Source of the DNA: CAVVPY01 sp963750295 | Lineage (GTDB): Bacteria; Actinomycetota; Actinomycetes; Mycobacteriales; Jatrophihabitantaceae | NCBI GenBank assembly: GCA_963750295.1 | Contig: CAVVPY010000001.1 | Coordinates: forward strand, 2,480,001-2,544,000 | Length of the DNA stretch: 64,000 nucleotides | Reading direction: 5' to 3' | In this document: positions 42,915 to 51,429 of the stretch, piece after piece | Layout of the letters: each line of letters begins with the position of its first letter | Position numbering within the stretch: the first letter of the stretch is position 1 | Notes under the pieces: generated by a model | What the model was told of the DNA's origin: nothing | Databases searched by the model: none | The model's input: the letters and a program-made list of their open reading frames with translations, nothing else | Made by a program: the position numbers and the translations under genes

Positions 42915-43336
42915 GGGCAGTTCACCCACTCGTCGGTGCCGTCGCGGAAGACCTGCCGCTTCCAGATCGGGAGCCGGCTCTTGACCTCGTCCACCAGGTC
43001 GGCGCACACCGTGAACGCCGCACGACGGTGCGCCGTCGACACCACCGCGACCAGCGCCACGTCGCCAATGTCGAGCCTGCCGACCCGGTGACTGACCGCC
43101 AGGCCGAGCACGTCCGGCAGGGCCGAGAACTGCGCCGCGATGTCGGCGAGGACGTCGGCTGCCGACGGATGGCCGACGTACTCGAGTTCGCACACGTCCC
43201 GGTCGTGGTCGTGATCGCGCACCACCCCGCAGAACAGCGCGATCCCACCAGCCTGCGGATGTAGTGCCGCGACCCGGTGTGCCTCGACGTCCAGCGGTCG
43301 CTGGCTGACACCGGTCAGTGCGGTCACCGCGCTCAC
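42911..43336 (-). CDS. moaE: Molybdopterin synthase catalytic subunit MoaE
   Basis: MoaE with MoaD converts cyclic pyranopterin monophosphate to molybdopterin. The 141-residue protein contains GGIALFCGVVRDHDH, the VGHPSAADV segment, SHRVGRLDIGDVALVAVVST, and the active-site lysine region LPIWKRQVFRDGTDEWV. The GTG start overlaps the mogA/moaB stop as GTGA. No moaD or moaA is present in the window. Confidence 0.93.
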   Translation of the reverse strand: MSAVTALTGVSQRPLDVEAHRVAALHPQAGGIALFCGVVRDHDHDRDVCELEYVGHPSAADVLADIAAQFSALPDVLGLAVSHRVGRLDIGDVALVAVVSTAHRRAAFTVCADLVDEVKSRLPIWKRQVFRDGTDEWVNCP

Positions 43337-43821
43337 AAGCCACCTCCGGGCCGATGGTCGCCCCCGCGCAACTGGTCGACCGCGTGCTCGAGCAGTGGGG
43401 CAAGCACGGCGATCCCGTCCCGCACTCCGCCGGGCGAGCCCGGCAGCGTGACGACGAGGACCGGTCCGATCGCACCCGCCACCCCGCGTGAGAGAACCGA
43501 GGTCGGCACCGTGTCGCGCGCCACCATCCGCAATGATTCGGCGATGCCGGGGATCTCGCGGTCCAGCAGCGGTCGCACCGCCTCAGGGGTCACGTCGGTC
43601 GGCGTCAGCCCGGTGCCGCCCGTCGTCAACACCGCGTCGGCCCCGGCCGTGATGGCGTCGCGCACCGCGGCGCGGATCGCATCAACGTCGTCAGCGACGA
43701 TCACCCGCGACACCACGTCGTGACCCGCCTCGCTCAGTCGGCCGGCCAGTAGTGCGCCGGAATCGTCGGCCCGCTCACCGGACGCGGACCGGTTCGAGCA
43801 GGTGATGACCGCTGCCTTCAC
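43333..43821 (-). CDS. MogA/MoaB-type molybdopterin adenylyltransferase
   Basis: The 162-residue protein has the MogA-fold motifs TCSNRSASGERADDSG at the N-terminus, TTGGTGLTPTDVTPEAV in the middle and LPGSPGGVRDG near the C-terminus. It should adenylate molybdopterin before metal insertion. I placed the start at GTG 43821, which overlaps the moaC stop as GTGA; GTG 43833 is an alternative. In mycobacteria the equivalent is called MoaB2/Mog. Confidence 0.9.
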   Translation of the reverse strand: MKAAVITCSNRSASGERADDSGALLAGRLSEAGHDVVSRVIVADDVDAIRAAVRDAITAGADAVLTTGGTGLTPTDVTPEAVRPLLDREIPGIAESLRMVARDTVPTSVLSRGVAGAIGPVLVVTLPGSPGGVRDGIAVLAPLLEHAVDQLRGGDHRPGGGL

Positions 43822-44285
43822 TGCTGCGTCCACTCCCCCGACCGGCCGCCGGTCTTCGACACCAACTCGATGTCGGTCAGCCGGGCCGATCGGTCCACTG
43901 CCTTGACCATGTCGTAGAGCGCGAGGCCGGCGACCGCGACCGACGTCAATGCCTCCATCTCGACACCCGTTCGGTCTGCCGTGCGCGTGGTCGCCTCGAT
44001 CACCACATGATCGTCGCCCAGCACGAGATCGACGGTCACCGCGTGCAGCGCGACCGGATGGCACAGCGGGACGAGATCGGGCGTGCGCTTGGCCGCGGCA
44101 ATGCCGGCGATCCGCGCGACCGCGAGTGCGTCGCCCTTCGGCAGCCCGTCGCGACGCAGCAGCGCGATGACCTCCGGCGTCGTCACGAATCGGCCGCGCG
44201 CATGGGCCGTGCGGACGGTGACGTCCTTGGCCGACACGTCCACCATCCGGGCGGCGCCGTGCTCGTCGACGTGGGTGAGTTCCAC
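43818..44285 (-). CDS. moaC: Cyclic pyranopterin monophosphate synthase MoaC
   Basis: MoaC acts with MoaA in the first step of molybdenum cofactor synthesis. The 155-residue protein has MVDVSAKDVTVRTAHARG, the active-site region PLCHPVALHAV and EMEALTSVAVAGLALYDMVKAVDR. It heads the unit moaC-mogA-moaE-small protein, joined throughout by four-base overlaps. GTG 44285 has TACTGT (complement of 44293-44298) seven bases upstream and no ribosome-binding site, fitting a leaderless transcript. Confidence 0.94.
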   Translation of the reverse strand: MELTHVDEHGAARMVDVSAKDVTVRTAHARGRFVTTPEVIALLRRDGLPKGDALAVARIAGIAAAKRTPDLVPLCHPVALHAVTVDLVLGDDHVVIEATTRTADRTGVEMEALTSVAVAGLALYDMVKAVDRSARLTDIELVSKTGGRSGEWTQQ

Positions 44286-44467
44286 GGCATCGACAGTAGT
44301 GCGCGTCCGGATCTGCGCACCGCGTTCCTGAGGCGTCGATGAGTGGGCCGGTACCTGCCAGACCAGTACCTGACATTCCTCGCATCAGGTAATAAGTCGC
44401 GCATACCCATAGATTCCTGCGTTGGCTCTCGATGGCGCGAGCCTCAACCCACTCTCAGGAGGCATTC

Positions 44468-46153
44468 GTGAACGTTGCTCAACGAGGACTCACCGTCCTC
44501 GTCGGCGGCACTGCACTCGCGATGTCCCTGTCGCTCCCGGCCCTGGTGACCCCAGCGTCCGCGGCAGCGACGGGCATCTCGGTCGTCAAGGCGTGCAAGC
44601 AGAACGTCGCACCCGGCCGGAGTGCCTGCCAGGCACTGCGCCGCGCCGACCTCGGCTTCACCTCACGCGCGCAGTTGGCCGCCCGTCCGATGGCGACGCC
44701 GAGCGGGTACGGCCCGTCCAGCCTCCAGTCCGCCTACAAGCTGCCGTCCGCAACCGCGGGCAGCGGCCAGCGGGTCTACGTCGTCGACGCCTTCGACGAT
44801 CCGAATGCCGAATCCGACCTCGCGACCTATCGAAGCCAGTACGGCCTGCCGGCGTGCACCACCGCCAATGGCTGCTTCAAGAAGCTCAACCAGAACGGCG
44901 CGACGAGCCCGCTGCCGAGTCCCGACAGCGGCTGGGCCGGTGAGATCTCCCTCGACCTCGACATGGTCTCGGCGGTGTGCCCGAACTGCAGCATCACGCT
45001 GATCGAGGCCAACGACAACGGCAACAACCTCTACACCGCGGTCAAAGAGGCCACGAACCTCGGCGGCAAGTTCGTCTCGCTGAGTTGGGGCGGTCCTGAA
45101 GACGGTTCCGAGGCATCGACGGACTCGACGTACTTCCAGGCCACCGGCGTCGTCTACACCGCCTCGACCGGTGACTCCGGCTACTCCGCCGGCGTCATCT
45201 ACCCGGCCACCTCGCCGCGGGTGGTCGCCGTCGGCGGTACGTCACTGACGACCTCGACCAACAGCCGCGGCTGGACCGAGTCGGTATGGAGCGGCGCCGG
45301 TTCGGGTTGCTCGAGCGATGAGGCCAAGCCGTCCTGGCAGAGCGGGATCTCGGCATGCAGCAAGCGGGCAACTGCCGACGTGTCCGCGGTCGCGGACCCG
45401 AACACCGGTGTCGCGGTCTATCAGACCTACGGCGGCAGCGGCTGGGCCGTCTACGGCGGGACGAGCGCGTCGGCGCCGATCATCGCGTCCACGTACGCCC
45501 TCGCCGGCACGCCCGCGTCCGGGACTAACCCGGCGTCAGTGCCGTACGCGCACACGGCCAACCTCTTCGACGTGACCTCGGGCTCGAACGGCTCGTGCTC
45601 GCCCACCACCCTGTGCAAGGGCGGCGCGGGCTGGGACGGCCCGACTGGGCTCGGCACGCCGAACGGCACGACCGCGTTCGGCGGTTCCGGCGGCGGTGGC
45701 GGCGGTGGTTGCAGCGGCCAGAAGATCGTCAACCCGGGATTCGAATCCGGGACGGCCAACTGGACGTCCACGTCGGGCGTGATCAACACCGACGGCGCGC
45801 ACTCGCGGACCGGCAGTGGCTACGCCTGGCTGGACGGTTACGGGACGACGCACACCGACTCGATCTCGCAGGCCGTCGCCATCCCGGCCGGCTGCTCGGC
45901 GTCGCTGACGTACTACCTCTACATCAGCAGTTCGGAGGGGACGTCGACGGCGTACGACAAGTTGACCGTCACGGCGAACGGCACCGCGGTGCAGTCGTAC
46001 TCGAACGTCAACCAGGGCACCGGGTATGTGCTGCGAACCGTCAGTTTGAGCAGCTATGCAGGCACCACGGTCACGATCAAGTGGACCGGCACCGAGGACT
46101 CGTCGAACGCGACGTCGTTCTTCATCGACGACACCGCGCTCACGCTGAGTTGA
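44468..46153 (+). CDS. Secreted S53 (sedolisin-like) serine-carboxyl peptidase with a C-terminal jelly-roll domain
   Basis: The 561-residue exoenzyme starts with a clear signal peptide (about residues 1-33). The catalytic domain (about 75-420) contains Glu159 and Asp163 in AGEISLDLDM, Asp236 in STGDSG and the nucleophile Ser333 in GGTSASAP, the S53 arrangement. Only about 40 residues lie between signal peptide and catalytic domain, so the usual long activation propeptide is missing. After a polyglycine linker, residues 425-561 form a CBM4/9-like jelly-roll domain probably used for substrate binding. GTG 44468 has AGGAGG five bases upstream. A strong hairpin follows the gene. Confidence 0.9.
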   Translation: MNVAQRGLTVLVGGTALAMSLSLPALVTPASAAATGISVVKACKQNVAPGRSACQALRRADLGFTSRAQLAARPMATPSGYGPSSLQSAYKLPSATAGSGQRVYVVDAFDDPNAESDLATYRSQYGLPACTTANGCFKKLNQNGATSPLPSPDSGWAGEISLDLDMVSAVCPNCSITLIEANDNGNNLYTAVKEATNLGGKFVSLSWGGPEDGSEASTDSTYFQATGVVYTASTGDSGYSAGVIYPATSPRVVAVGGTSLTTSTNSRGWTESVWSGAGSGCSSDEAKPSWQSGISACSKRATADVSAVADPNTGVAVYQTYGGSGWAVYGGTSASAPIIASTYALAGTPASGTNPASVPYAHTANLFDVTSGSNGSCSPTTLCKGGAGWDGPTGLGTPNGTTAFGGSGGGGGGGCSGQKIVNPGFESGTANWTSTSGVINTDGAHSRTGSGYAWLDGYGTTHTDSISQAVAIPAGCSASLTYYLYISSSEGTSTAYDKLTVTANGTAVQSYSNVNQGTGYVLRTVSLSSYAGTTVTIKWTGTEDSSNATSFFIDDTALTLS

Positions 46154-46171
46154 GCTAGCCACGATTGCTCC

Positions 46172-46203
46172 GGGCCGCCGGGACATCCGTGTCCCGGCGG
46201 CCC
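46172..46203 (+). terminator. Perfect 14-pair hairpin after the S53 peptidase gene
   Basis: GGGCCGCCGGGACA (46172-46185) pairs perfectly with TGTCCCGGCGGCCC (46190-46203) around a TCCG loop. It begins 18 bases after the peptidase stop and ends 10 bases before the -10 box of the next gene. There is no T-tract. Confidence 0.7.
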
Positions 46204-46226
46204 CGCGTCGCCCTAAGGTGGTGCGC

Positions 46227-47756
46227 GTGTACCCCGGCCCGCACGCCCGCCTGACCCCCGACCGGCCCGCAGCGGTCATGCACGGCGACGGCACGGTCAT
46301 CACCTTCGGTGAGCTCGAATCGAATTCGACTCGGCTCGCCCGCGCGTGGCACGACGCGGGGCTGCGTCGGGGCGACCACGTCGCGATGGTCACGCTCAAC
46401 GACGTGCGCTGCTTCGAGATCTACTGGGCTGCGCTGCGGTCCGGGCTCTACATCACCGCGGTGAACCACCACCTGACGCGCGGCGAGGTCGCCTACATCG
46501 TGGCCGACTGCGGCGCGCGAGCACTGATCGCCTCGGCACGACTCGTGCCGCTCGTCGACGACCTGCCGGTCGGGATCACACTGGCACTCGACGGCCCGGT
46601 CGACTCGTACGCCTCGTACGCCGAGTTCCGCGACGCAGCCTCGGACGAACCGCTGGCCGAGCAGCCGCGCGGCATGGACATGCTTTACAGCAGCGGGACG
46701 ACCGGACTGCCCAAGGGCATCGAGCCACCCTTGCCCGACGCGTCGATCGAGGAACACACCAGCGAGCTCGTGACGCTGTGCAGCGCGGTGTGGGGGTTCG
46801 GGCCGCAGACCGTCTACCTGTCGCCCGGCCCGATCTACCACGCGGCACCGCTGCGGTTCGGCGCCGTCGCCCAAGCGCTCGGCGGGACGGTGGTGGTGAT
46901 GGACCGGTTCGACGCCGTCGAGTCACTGCGCGCGATCGAGCAGCATCGGGTGACCCACAGCCAGTGGGTGCCGACGATGTTCGTGCGGATGCTCAAGCTT
47001 CCCGAGGCCGAGCGGACGGCGCACAACCTCTCGTCGCACCAGGTCGCGATCCACGCGGCGGCGCCGTGCCCACCCGCGGTCAAGGACGAGATGCTGCACT
47101 GGTGGGGCCCGATCGTGCACGAGTACTACAGCTCGACCGAGGGCAACGGGCTCACCCTGATCGGCCCGCAGGACTGGCTGGTCCATCGCGGCTCGGTCGG
47201 ACGCGCCGCCGTGGGCATCGCCCGGATCTGCGACGAGACCGGGGCCGAGCTGCCGGCCGGATCGATCGGTACCGTCTACTTCGAGCGGGACGAGGTGCCC
47301 TTTCGCTATCACGGTGACGCGGACAAGACCGCGACCGCACAGCACCCGGCTCACCCGACGTGGACCACGACCGGTGATATCGGCTACCTCGACGAGGACG
47401 GCTACCTCTATCTCACCGACCGGGCCGCGTTCGTGATCATCTCCGGCGGCGTCAACATCTATCCGGCCGAGGTGGAGGGCGCGCTCACCCTGCACCCCGC
47501 CGTCCACGACGTCGCCGTGATCGGCCTGCCCGACGACGACCTCGGTGAGGTCGTGACCGCGTTCGTGTCAGTCGCGCCCGGCGTGGCGGCCGCACCCGAA
47601 CTGGCCGCCGCACTCATTGCCTACGCGCGCGAACGGCTCGCGCACTACAAGTGCCCGCGCGAGGTGCGGTTCGTCGACGCGGTGCCGCGGACACCGGCCG
47701 GCAAGCTCGCCAAACACCGCCTGGTGACCAGTCTCGCCGATCCTGCCTCAGGCTGA
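46227..47756 (+). CDS. Acyl-CoA synthetase (AMP-forming), FadD-like
   Basis: The 509-residue ANL enzyme begins YPGPHARLTPDRPA, as do several steroid- and fatty-acid-CoA ligases. It shows the P-loop YSSGTTGLPKG, an adenine-binding EYYSSTEGNG, the hinge TTGDIGYLDEDGYLYLTDR and the catalytic lysine in RTPAGKLAKHRL. GTG 46227 was chosen over GTG 46218 and 46221 for that reason. TAAGGT (46214-46219) lies seven bases upstream, so the mRNA may be leaderless. It is the first gene of the catabolic island and should supply a CoA thioester to it. Substrate unknown. Confidence 0.88.
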   Translation: MYPGPHARLTPDRPAAVMHGDGTVITFGELESNSTRLARAWHDAGLRRGDHVAMVTLNDVRCFEIYWAALRSGLYITAVNHHLTRGEVAYIVADCGARALIASARLVPLVDDLPVGITLALDGPVDSYASYAEFRDAASDEPLAEQPRGMDMLYSSGTTGLPKGIEPPLPDASIEEHTSELVTLCSAVWGFGPQTVYLSPGPIYHAAPLRFGAVAQALGGTVVVMDRFDAVESLRAIEQHRVTHSQWVPTMFVRMLKLPEAERTAHNLSSHQVAIHAAAPCPPAVKDEMLHWWGPIVHEYYSSTEGNGLTLIGPQDWLVHRGSVGRAAVGIARICDETGAELPAGSIGTVYFERDEVPFRYHGDADKTATAQHPAHPTWTTTGDIGYLDEDGYLYLTDRAAFVIISGGVNIYPAEVEGALTLHPAVHDVAVIGLPDDDLGEVVTAFVSVAPGVAAAPELAAALIAYARERLAHYKCPREVRFVDAVPRTPAGKLAKHRLVTSLADPASG

Positions 47757-47767
47757 GCTGCGAGCGG

Positions 47768-48238
47768 TCAGGAAAAGTCGTCGCCGGCCCACCAGCGCTC
47801 GTGCATCGGTCGCGCGTAGCTCGCAACCGGCTCGAGCAGGAAACCCTGCGGGGATCTGAGATAGGCCATGGCCCCGTAGCCGTGTTCCGGTGCGAGTTGC
47901 GAACCCTCGAGCGTCCACCCAGCACCGGTGCGCCGATCGACCTCGGCCGCCACATCGTCGACCCAGATGCCCACGTGGTGCAGGCCGGGAAGATCGCTGC
48001 CGTCCCAAACCGTCCCCGGCTCGCCCTGCAACAGTTCGATGTGCTGCGGCCCCTCGCACGAATACACGACCCGAAGCGGGGTCGTGGTCGCACCTGTCCG
48101 GGGCGTCCAGATCCGCTGCTCCCGCTCGACGACCTTCGCCCAGGTCAGCCCGAGGGCTGCGCCGATGTCAGCCATCGCGGCTTCCAAGTCCGGCACCCGG
48201 ATACCGACGTGGTACACCGCGCCCTGGTAGTCCACCAT
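47768..48238 (-). CDS. VOC-superfamily (glyoxalase/dioxygenase-like) protein
   Basis: The 156-residue protein is built of two beta-alpha-beta-beta-beta modules. Potential metal ligands are in YHVGIRVPDL (about residue 10), GPQHIELLQ, LHHVGIWVDDV and LLEPV. The family includes glyoxalases, methylmalonyl-CoA epimerases and ring-cleaving dioxygenases; the motif order and size suggest an epimerase or lyase rather than an extradiol dioxygenase. ATG 48238 has GGTGG upstream. It diverges from the flavoprotein gene across 160 bases that contain the operator-like repeats. Confidence 0.8.
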   Translation of the reverse strand: MVDYQGAVYHVGIRVPDLEAAMADIGAALGLTWAKVVEREQRIWTPRTGATTTPLRVVYSCEGPQHIELLQGEPGTVWDGSDLPGLHHVGIWVDDVAAEVDRRTGAGWTLEGSQLAPEHGYGAMAYLRSPQGFLLEPVASYARPMHERWWAGDDFS

Positions 48239-48297
48239 CTCGCCACCAATCTCGTGCCGTACACACGACCGAATCGCCGCGACGGCCCTGCGGACCC

Positions 48298-48354
48298 TTG
48301 TCCCGGCCTGCCCACACGGTATATAAAGCTCAGTGTACACCAGTACGTATACAC
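48298..48354 (+). promoter_or_regulatory. Promoter and operator-like half-sites upstream of the flavoprotein gene
   Basis: TTGTCC (48298-48303) and TATAAA (48322-48327) are separated by 18 bases, a reasonable sigma-70 promoter. Directly downstream lie two half-sites of form GTNTACAC, at 48333-48340 (GTGTACAC) and 48347-48354 (GTATACAC), forming an imperfect palindrome. The arrangement TATATA-N6-AGTGTANAC starting at 48320 recurs in the TetR/SDR spacer at 52087. Confidence 0.6.
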
Positions 48355-48398
48355 CGGCCGAGCGATATCCCGCTCGGTCCGAGCGAGGGAGCTGCGAC

Positions 48399-49853
48399 TT
48401 GAGTGGTCCTGCATCGATCACGCGTGACGTCGACGTCCTCGTGGTCGGATCCGGGGCAGCCGGCCTGGCTGCGGCCCTCTCCGCACGCGAGAGCGGCGCC
48501 GAGAACGTGCTGATCGCCGAAGCTGAAGGCGTCATCGGCGGCTCGTCCCGGCTGTCCGGGGCCCTGACCATGGGTGCCGGCACGCGTTACCAGCGAGCGC
48601 TCGGAATCACCGACAGCGCAGACTCGCTCTTCCACGACTACATGCAACTGAACCAGTGGCAGGTCGAGTCCGCCGTCGTCCGCCGACTGTGTGAGATGGC
48701 GGGCCCGTCGGTCGAGTGGTTGGGCGATCTCGGGGTGCAGTTCTACGACGAACTGGTCTTCGGGGGCGACGAGATCGTGCCGCGTGTGCACTGCCCCATC
48801 GGTCGGGGGCAGGCGGTCGTCGATGTCTTGGCCGGGCACTGTCGCGACCAGGGTGTGCACGTCGCATTGGGCCGCCGGGTCGACCGCTTGCTGATCGACG
48901 ACGCAGCCAACTCGCGCGCCGTCATCGGCGTAGGTGTCGGCGACGACACGATCACCGCAGGTGCGGTCATCATTGCCACCGGCGGATTCGGCAACTCCCC
49001 CGACAAGCTCGCCCAATTCTTTCCCTCGGCCGCCGCAACCGGGTGGGCGTGGTACATCGGAGCACCCGGTTCCCGTGGCGACCATCTTGACCTGGCGGCT
49101 CAGGTCGGGGCACAGCTCGCCGGCTTCGACTGCGGGCTGCGACTGCTACACGCCGATTTCGCCAGGATGTACGAGGCGTACCTGCCGGGCTGGCTGACAC
49201 TGGTCAACCGCGAGGGTCGTCGCTTCTGCGACGAGACCGCCCCCTACGGGATCATGGACGGGCTGATCCAGCAACAGGGCGCGGTTGCATTCGCGGTGTT
49301 CGACCAGGCTGCGTTGGACGAAGCGACTGCCGCCGGTGTCGCGCTGTACAAGCAGCAGATCCCGGGCTCGACGAAGAAGCAGAGCCCACATTGGAACGCC
49401 GACATCATCGCGGCGATGGTCGAGGCCGGCAAGGTGCACCGGGCGGACAGCGTCGCCGAACTGGCCGCGTCGATCGCCCTGCCCGCGTCGCACCTGCAGA
49501 CCACGGTCGAGCGGCTGAGCGCCGCTGCCGACGCGGGTGAGGACGCCGACTATCTCAAGGATGCGAAATTCCTGCGGCCGATCACCACCGCCCCGTTCTA
49601 TGCGGCAGAGATCCGGCCTGCCACCGTCTGCTTCACCGCATGTGGGCTGCGGATCGATCGCGACGCGCAGGTTCTGGCTGAGTCGGGCGCGCCGATGCCC
49701 GGATTGTTCGCGGCCGGTGAGAGCACCGGCGGTGTCGTCGGACGCCGCTACGTCGGAAGCGGCAACTCCTACGCGAACTGCGTCACGTTCGGTCGGATCG
49801 CGGGCGAGTCGGGTGCTCGGGCAGCTGCGGCCGTACAGCGCGGGTCAGCGTGA
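48399..49853 (+). CDS. FAD-dependent oxidoreductase of the fumarate reductase/3-ketosteroid dehydrogenase superfamily
   Basis: The 484-residue flavoprotein has the N-terminal FAD-binding GSGAAGLAAA (residues 18-27) followed by IAEAEGVIGGSSRLSGA, and the C-terminal flavin-binding region GLFAAGESTGGVVG with NSYANCVTFGRIAG. A cap domain lies between. Such enzymes introduce or reduce activated C=C bonds, for example in 3-ketosteroids or enoates. The specific substrate is not evident. TTG 48399 is preceded by GGGAG with seven bases spacing, and no ATG fits better. The promoter region carries the putative TetR operator. Regulation together with the SDR at 52153 is likely. Confidence 0.85.
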   Translation: MSGPASITRDVDVLVVGSGAAGLAAALSARESGAENVLIAEAEGVIGGSSRLSGALTMGAGTRYQRALGITDSADSLFHDYMQLNQWQVESAVVRRLCEMAGPSVEWLGDLGVQFYDELVFGGDEIVPRVHCPIGRGQAVVDVLAGHCRDQGVHVALGRRVDRLLIDDAANSRAVIGVGVGDDTITAGAVIIATGGFGNSPDKLAQFFPSAAATGWAWYIGAPGSRGDHLDLAAQVGAQLAGFDCGLRLLHADFARMYEAYLPGWLTLVNREGRRFCDETAPYGIMDGLIQQQGAVAFAVFDQAALDEATAAGVALYKQQIPGSTKKQSPHWNADIIAAMVEAGKVHRADSVAELAASIALPASHLQTTVERLSAAADAGEDADYLKDAKFLRPITTAPFYAAEIRPATVCFTACGLRIDRDAQVLAESGAPMPGLFAAGESTGGVVGRRYVGSGNSYANCVTFGRIAGESGARAAAAVQRGSA

Positions 49854-49952
49854 CGCCGACCGGAGGTCCGGGATCGAACGCGTCCTACGCTATGAAGACT
49901 GCGACGGCTTCGCCGGCTAGCTCGCCTGTGGTCGCCTCGGCTGGAAGGAACG

Positions 49953-50957
49953 ATGTTCATGGCCATCACCGCAGATGCCACGCAACGATTCCTCGCCGCC
50001 GTCGAGCCGGCCCGTAGCCCACAGGTCACCGCGCTACGTCCGATCAGCGGCGGGTACAGCCGCGACACCGCACTCGCCGACGTTCGTTGGGGCGACGACG
50101 GCACCACCGCGCGCTTCGTGCTGCGCGGCGACCCGCCGCCCGGCCACGGCGTGTTCGTCAGCGACCGGGACGTGGAGTGGAGTCTGCTCCGGCAGTTGTC
50201 AGCCGGGACCGCCGGCTGCGTTCGCGTGCCGACTGCCCGCTGGTACGACCCGGACGGTGAGTACTTCGGCACGAAGTGCATCGTCAGCGAGTTCTATGAC
50301 GGTCGATCGCTGCAGGACGTCGCGCGCGAATCCGCCGACCTGCGTACGAACCAGTGCGCGTTCGTCGATGCCATTGTCGCCGTCCATCGCACGCCGCTCG
50401 AGGTGCTGCCGGCCGAACTCATGCTGGACCAGGACTGGGACAGTTACATCGACGGCATCATCGAAATCTTCGCCACACTCGGGCGCGAATTGTCGGATCG
50501 AAGTCCCGCGCTGCGCTACGTTGCCGCGCGCCTGGCTAGCTTCCGACCCGAGCCGGTACCACTAACGCTGGTACACGGCGACATGCAGCCCTCGAACGTC
50601 CTCGTCGGCGCGGCCGGGTGCCTGGTCATCGACTGGGAATTCGGACGGCTCGGGGACCCCCGTGAGGATCTCGGCTACTACCTGCAGATCCCCATCCCGC
50701 CCAATCTCTACCTCGAGGATCCGGACTACTTCTTGGCCAGGTACCGAGAGCAGACCGGCCTCACGGTCGAGCAGCTCAACCCACCGGTCGTCGAATACTT
50801 CATGATGCTCGGCATGGCTCGCCTCATCGCGCAGATGCTGCACAGCCTGGACGCGCTGGCGAACGGCGAGTCGCGCGGGATCATGGCCACATATCTGATC
50901 AACGCGCTGTCACTGCTGTACAAGAAGTTCTTCGCCATCTGCAGGCGTCTGGAATGA
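49953..50957 (+). CDS. Aminoglycoside phosphotransferase-like kinase (APH family, ACAD10-type)
   Basis: The 334-residue kinase-fold protein has the catalytic loop LVHGDMQPSNVLV (about residues 207-219) and the metal-binding DWEFGRLGDP in place of DFG. Proteins of this group next to acyl-CoA genes are thought to phosphorylate hydroxy-acyl-CoA intermediates, as in ACAD10/11 pathways. They are not antibiotic resistance genes. ATG 49953 has GGAAGGA upstream. The DUF6285 gene follows after ten bases. The expected acyl-CoA dehydrogenase partner is missing from the window. Confidence 0.85.
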   Translation: MFMAITADATQRFLAAVEPARSPQVTALRPISGGYSRDTALADVRWGDDGTTARFVLRGDPPPGHGVFVSDRDVEWSLLRQLSAGTAGCVRVPTARWYDPDGEYFGTKCIVSEFYDGRSLQDVARESADLRTNQCAFVDAIVAVHRTPLEVLPAELMLDQDWDSYIDGIIEIFATLGRELSDRSPALRYVAARLASFRPEPVPLTLVHGDMQPSNVLVGAAGCLVIDWEFGRLGDPREDLGYYLQIPIPPNLYLEDPDYFLARYREQTGLTVEQLNPPVVEYFMMLGMARLIAQMLHSLDALANGESRGIMATYLINALSLLYKKFFAICRRLE

Positions 50958-50967
50958 GGAATGCCCG

Positions 50968-51429
50968 ATGATCGGACGGCCGACTACCGACCAGATCCTG
51001 CTCGACTGCGCGCGCGTCCTCATCGACGAGGTTTTGCCTGCCATCACTGACGAGACGGCACAGGTCCGTGTGGTGATGTGCGAGACCGTGCTGCGGAACG
51101 CGGCGGCACGCAGCGCTCACGAGATCGCATGGATGCTCGACGAGATTGCGCACATCGAAGCCTTCGGCCAGGCGGTCGCGGCCGATCCCGCTGCGGGCGA
51201 CGAGATCCGTGACGCACTCGACTGGCTCGCCGGCCAATCGCGCGACAGCCTGCACCTCTCCGATGTCGCCGAGACCTACAACCGGGCCGGCGAGGTGCTG
51301 TCCGTCGGACTGGAGACAGCACTGTCTGCCGGGCTGACCGAACTGTGGGCACATGGCGAACAGTTGCTCGAACAGCGCCTGGAGCGCGAGATCGTCATCA
51401 GCGCCGGCTGGAGCCCGGCCGGCCGCTAG
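50968..51429 (+). CDS. DUF6285-like protein
   Basis: The 153-residue, helix-rich acidic protein begins RPTTDQILLDCARVLIDEVLPA and continues with a conserved VRVVMCETVLRNAAARSAHEI. It looks like DUF6285, a family of unknown function that commonly sits beside an APH-family kinase and an acyl-CoA dehydrogenase. The assignment is from memory of that pattern. The ATG lies ten bases after the kinase stop. Its last four bases overlap the convergent TetR gene. Confidence 0.65.
   Translation: MIGRPTTDQILLDCARVLIDEVLPAITDETAQVRVVMCETVLRNAAARSAHEIAWMLDEIAHIEAFGQAVAADPAAGDEIRDALDWLAGQSRDSLHLSDVAETYNRAGEVLSVGLETALSAGLTELWAHGEQLLEQRLEREIVISAGWSPAGR

Noticed and set aside
49953..50957. Aminoglycoside resistance gene
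   Set aside because: The kinase fold is shared, but its DUF6285 and acyl-CoA neighbours fit the ACAD10-type catabolic kinases.
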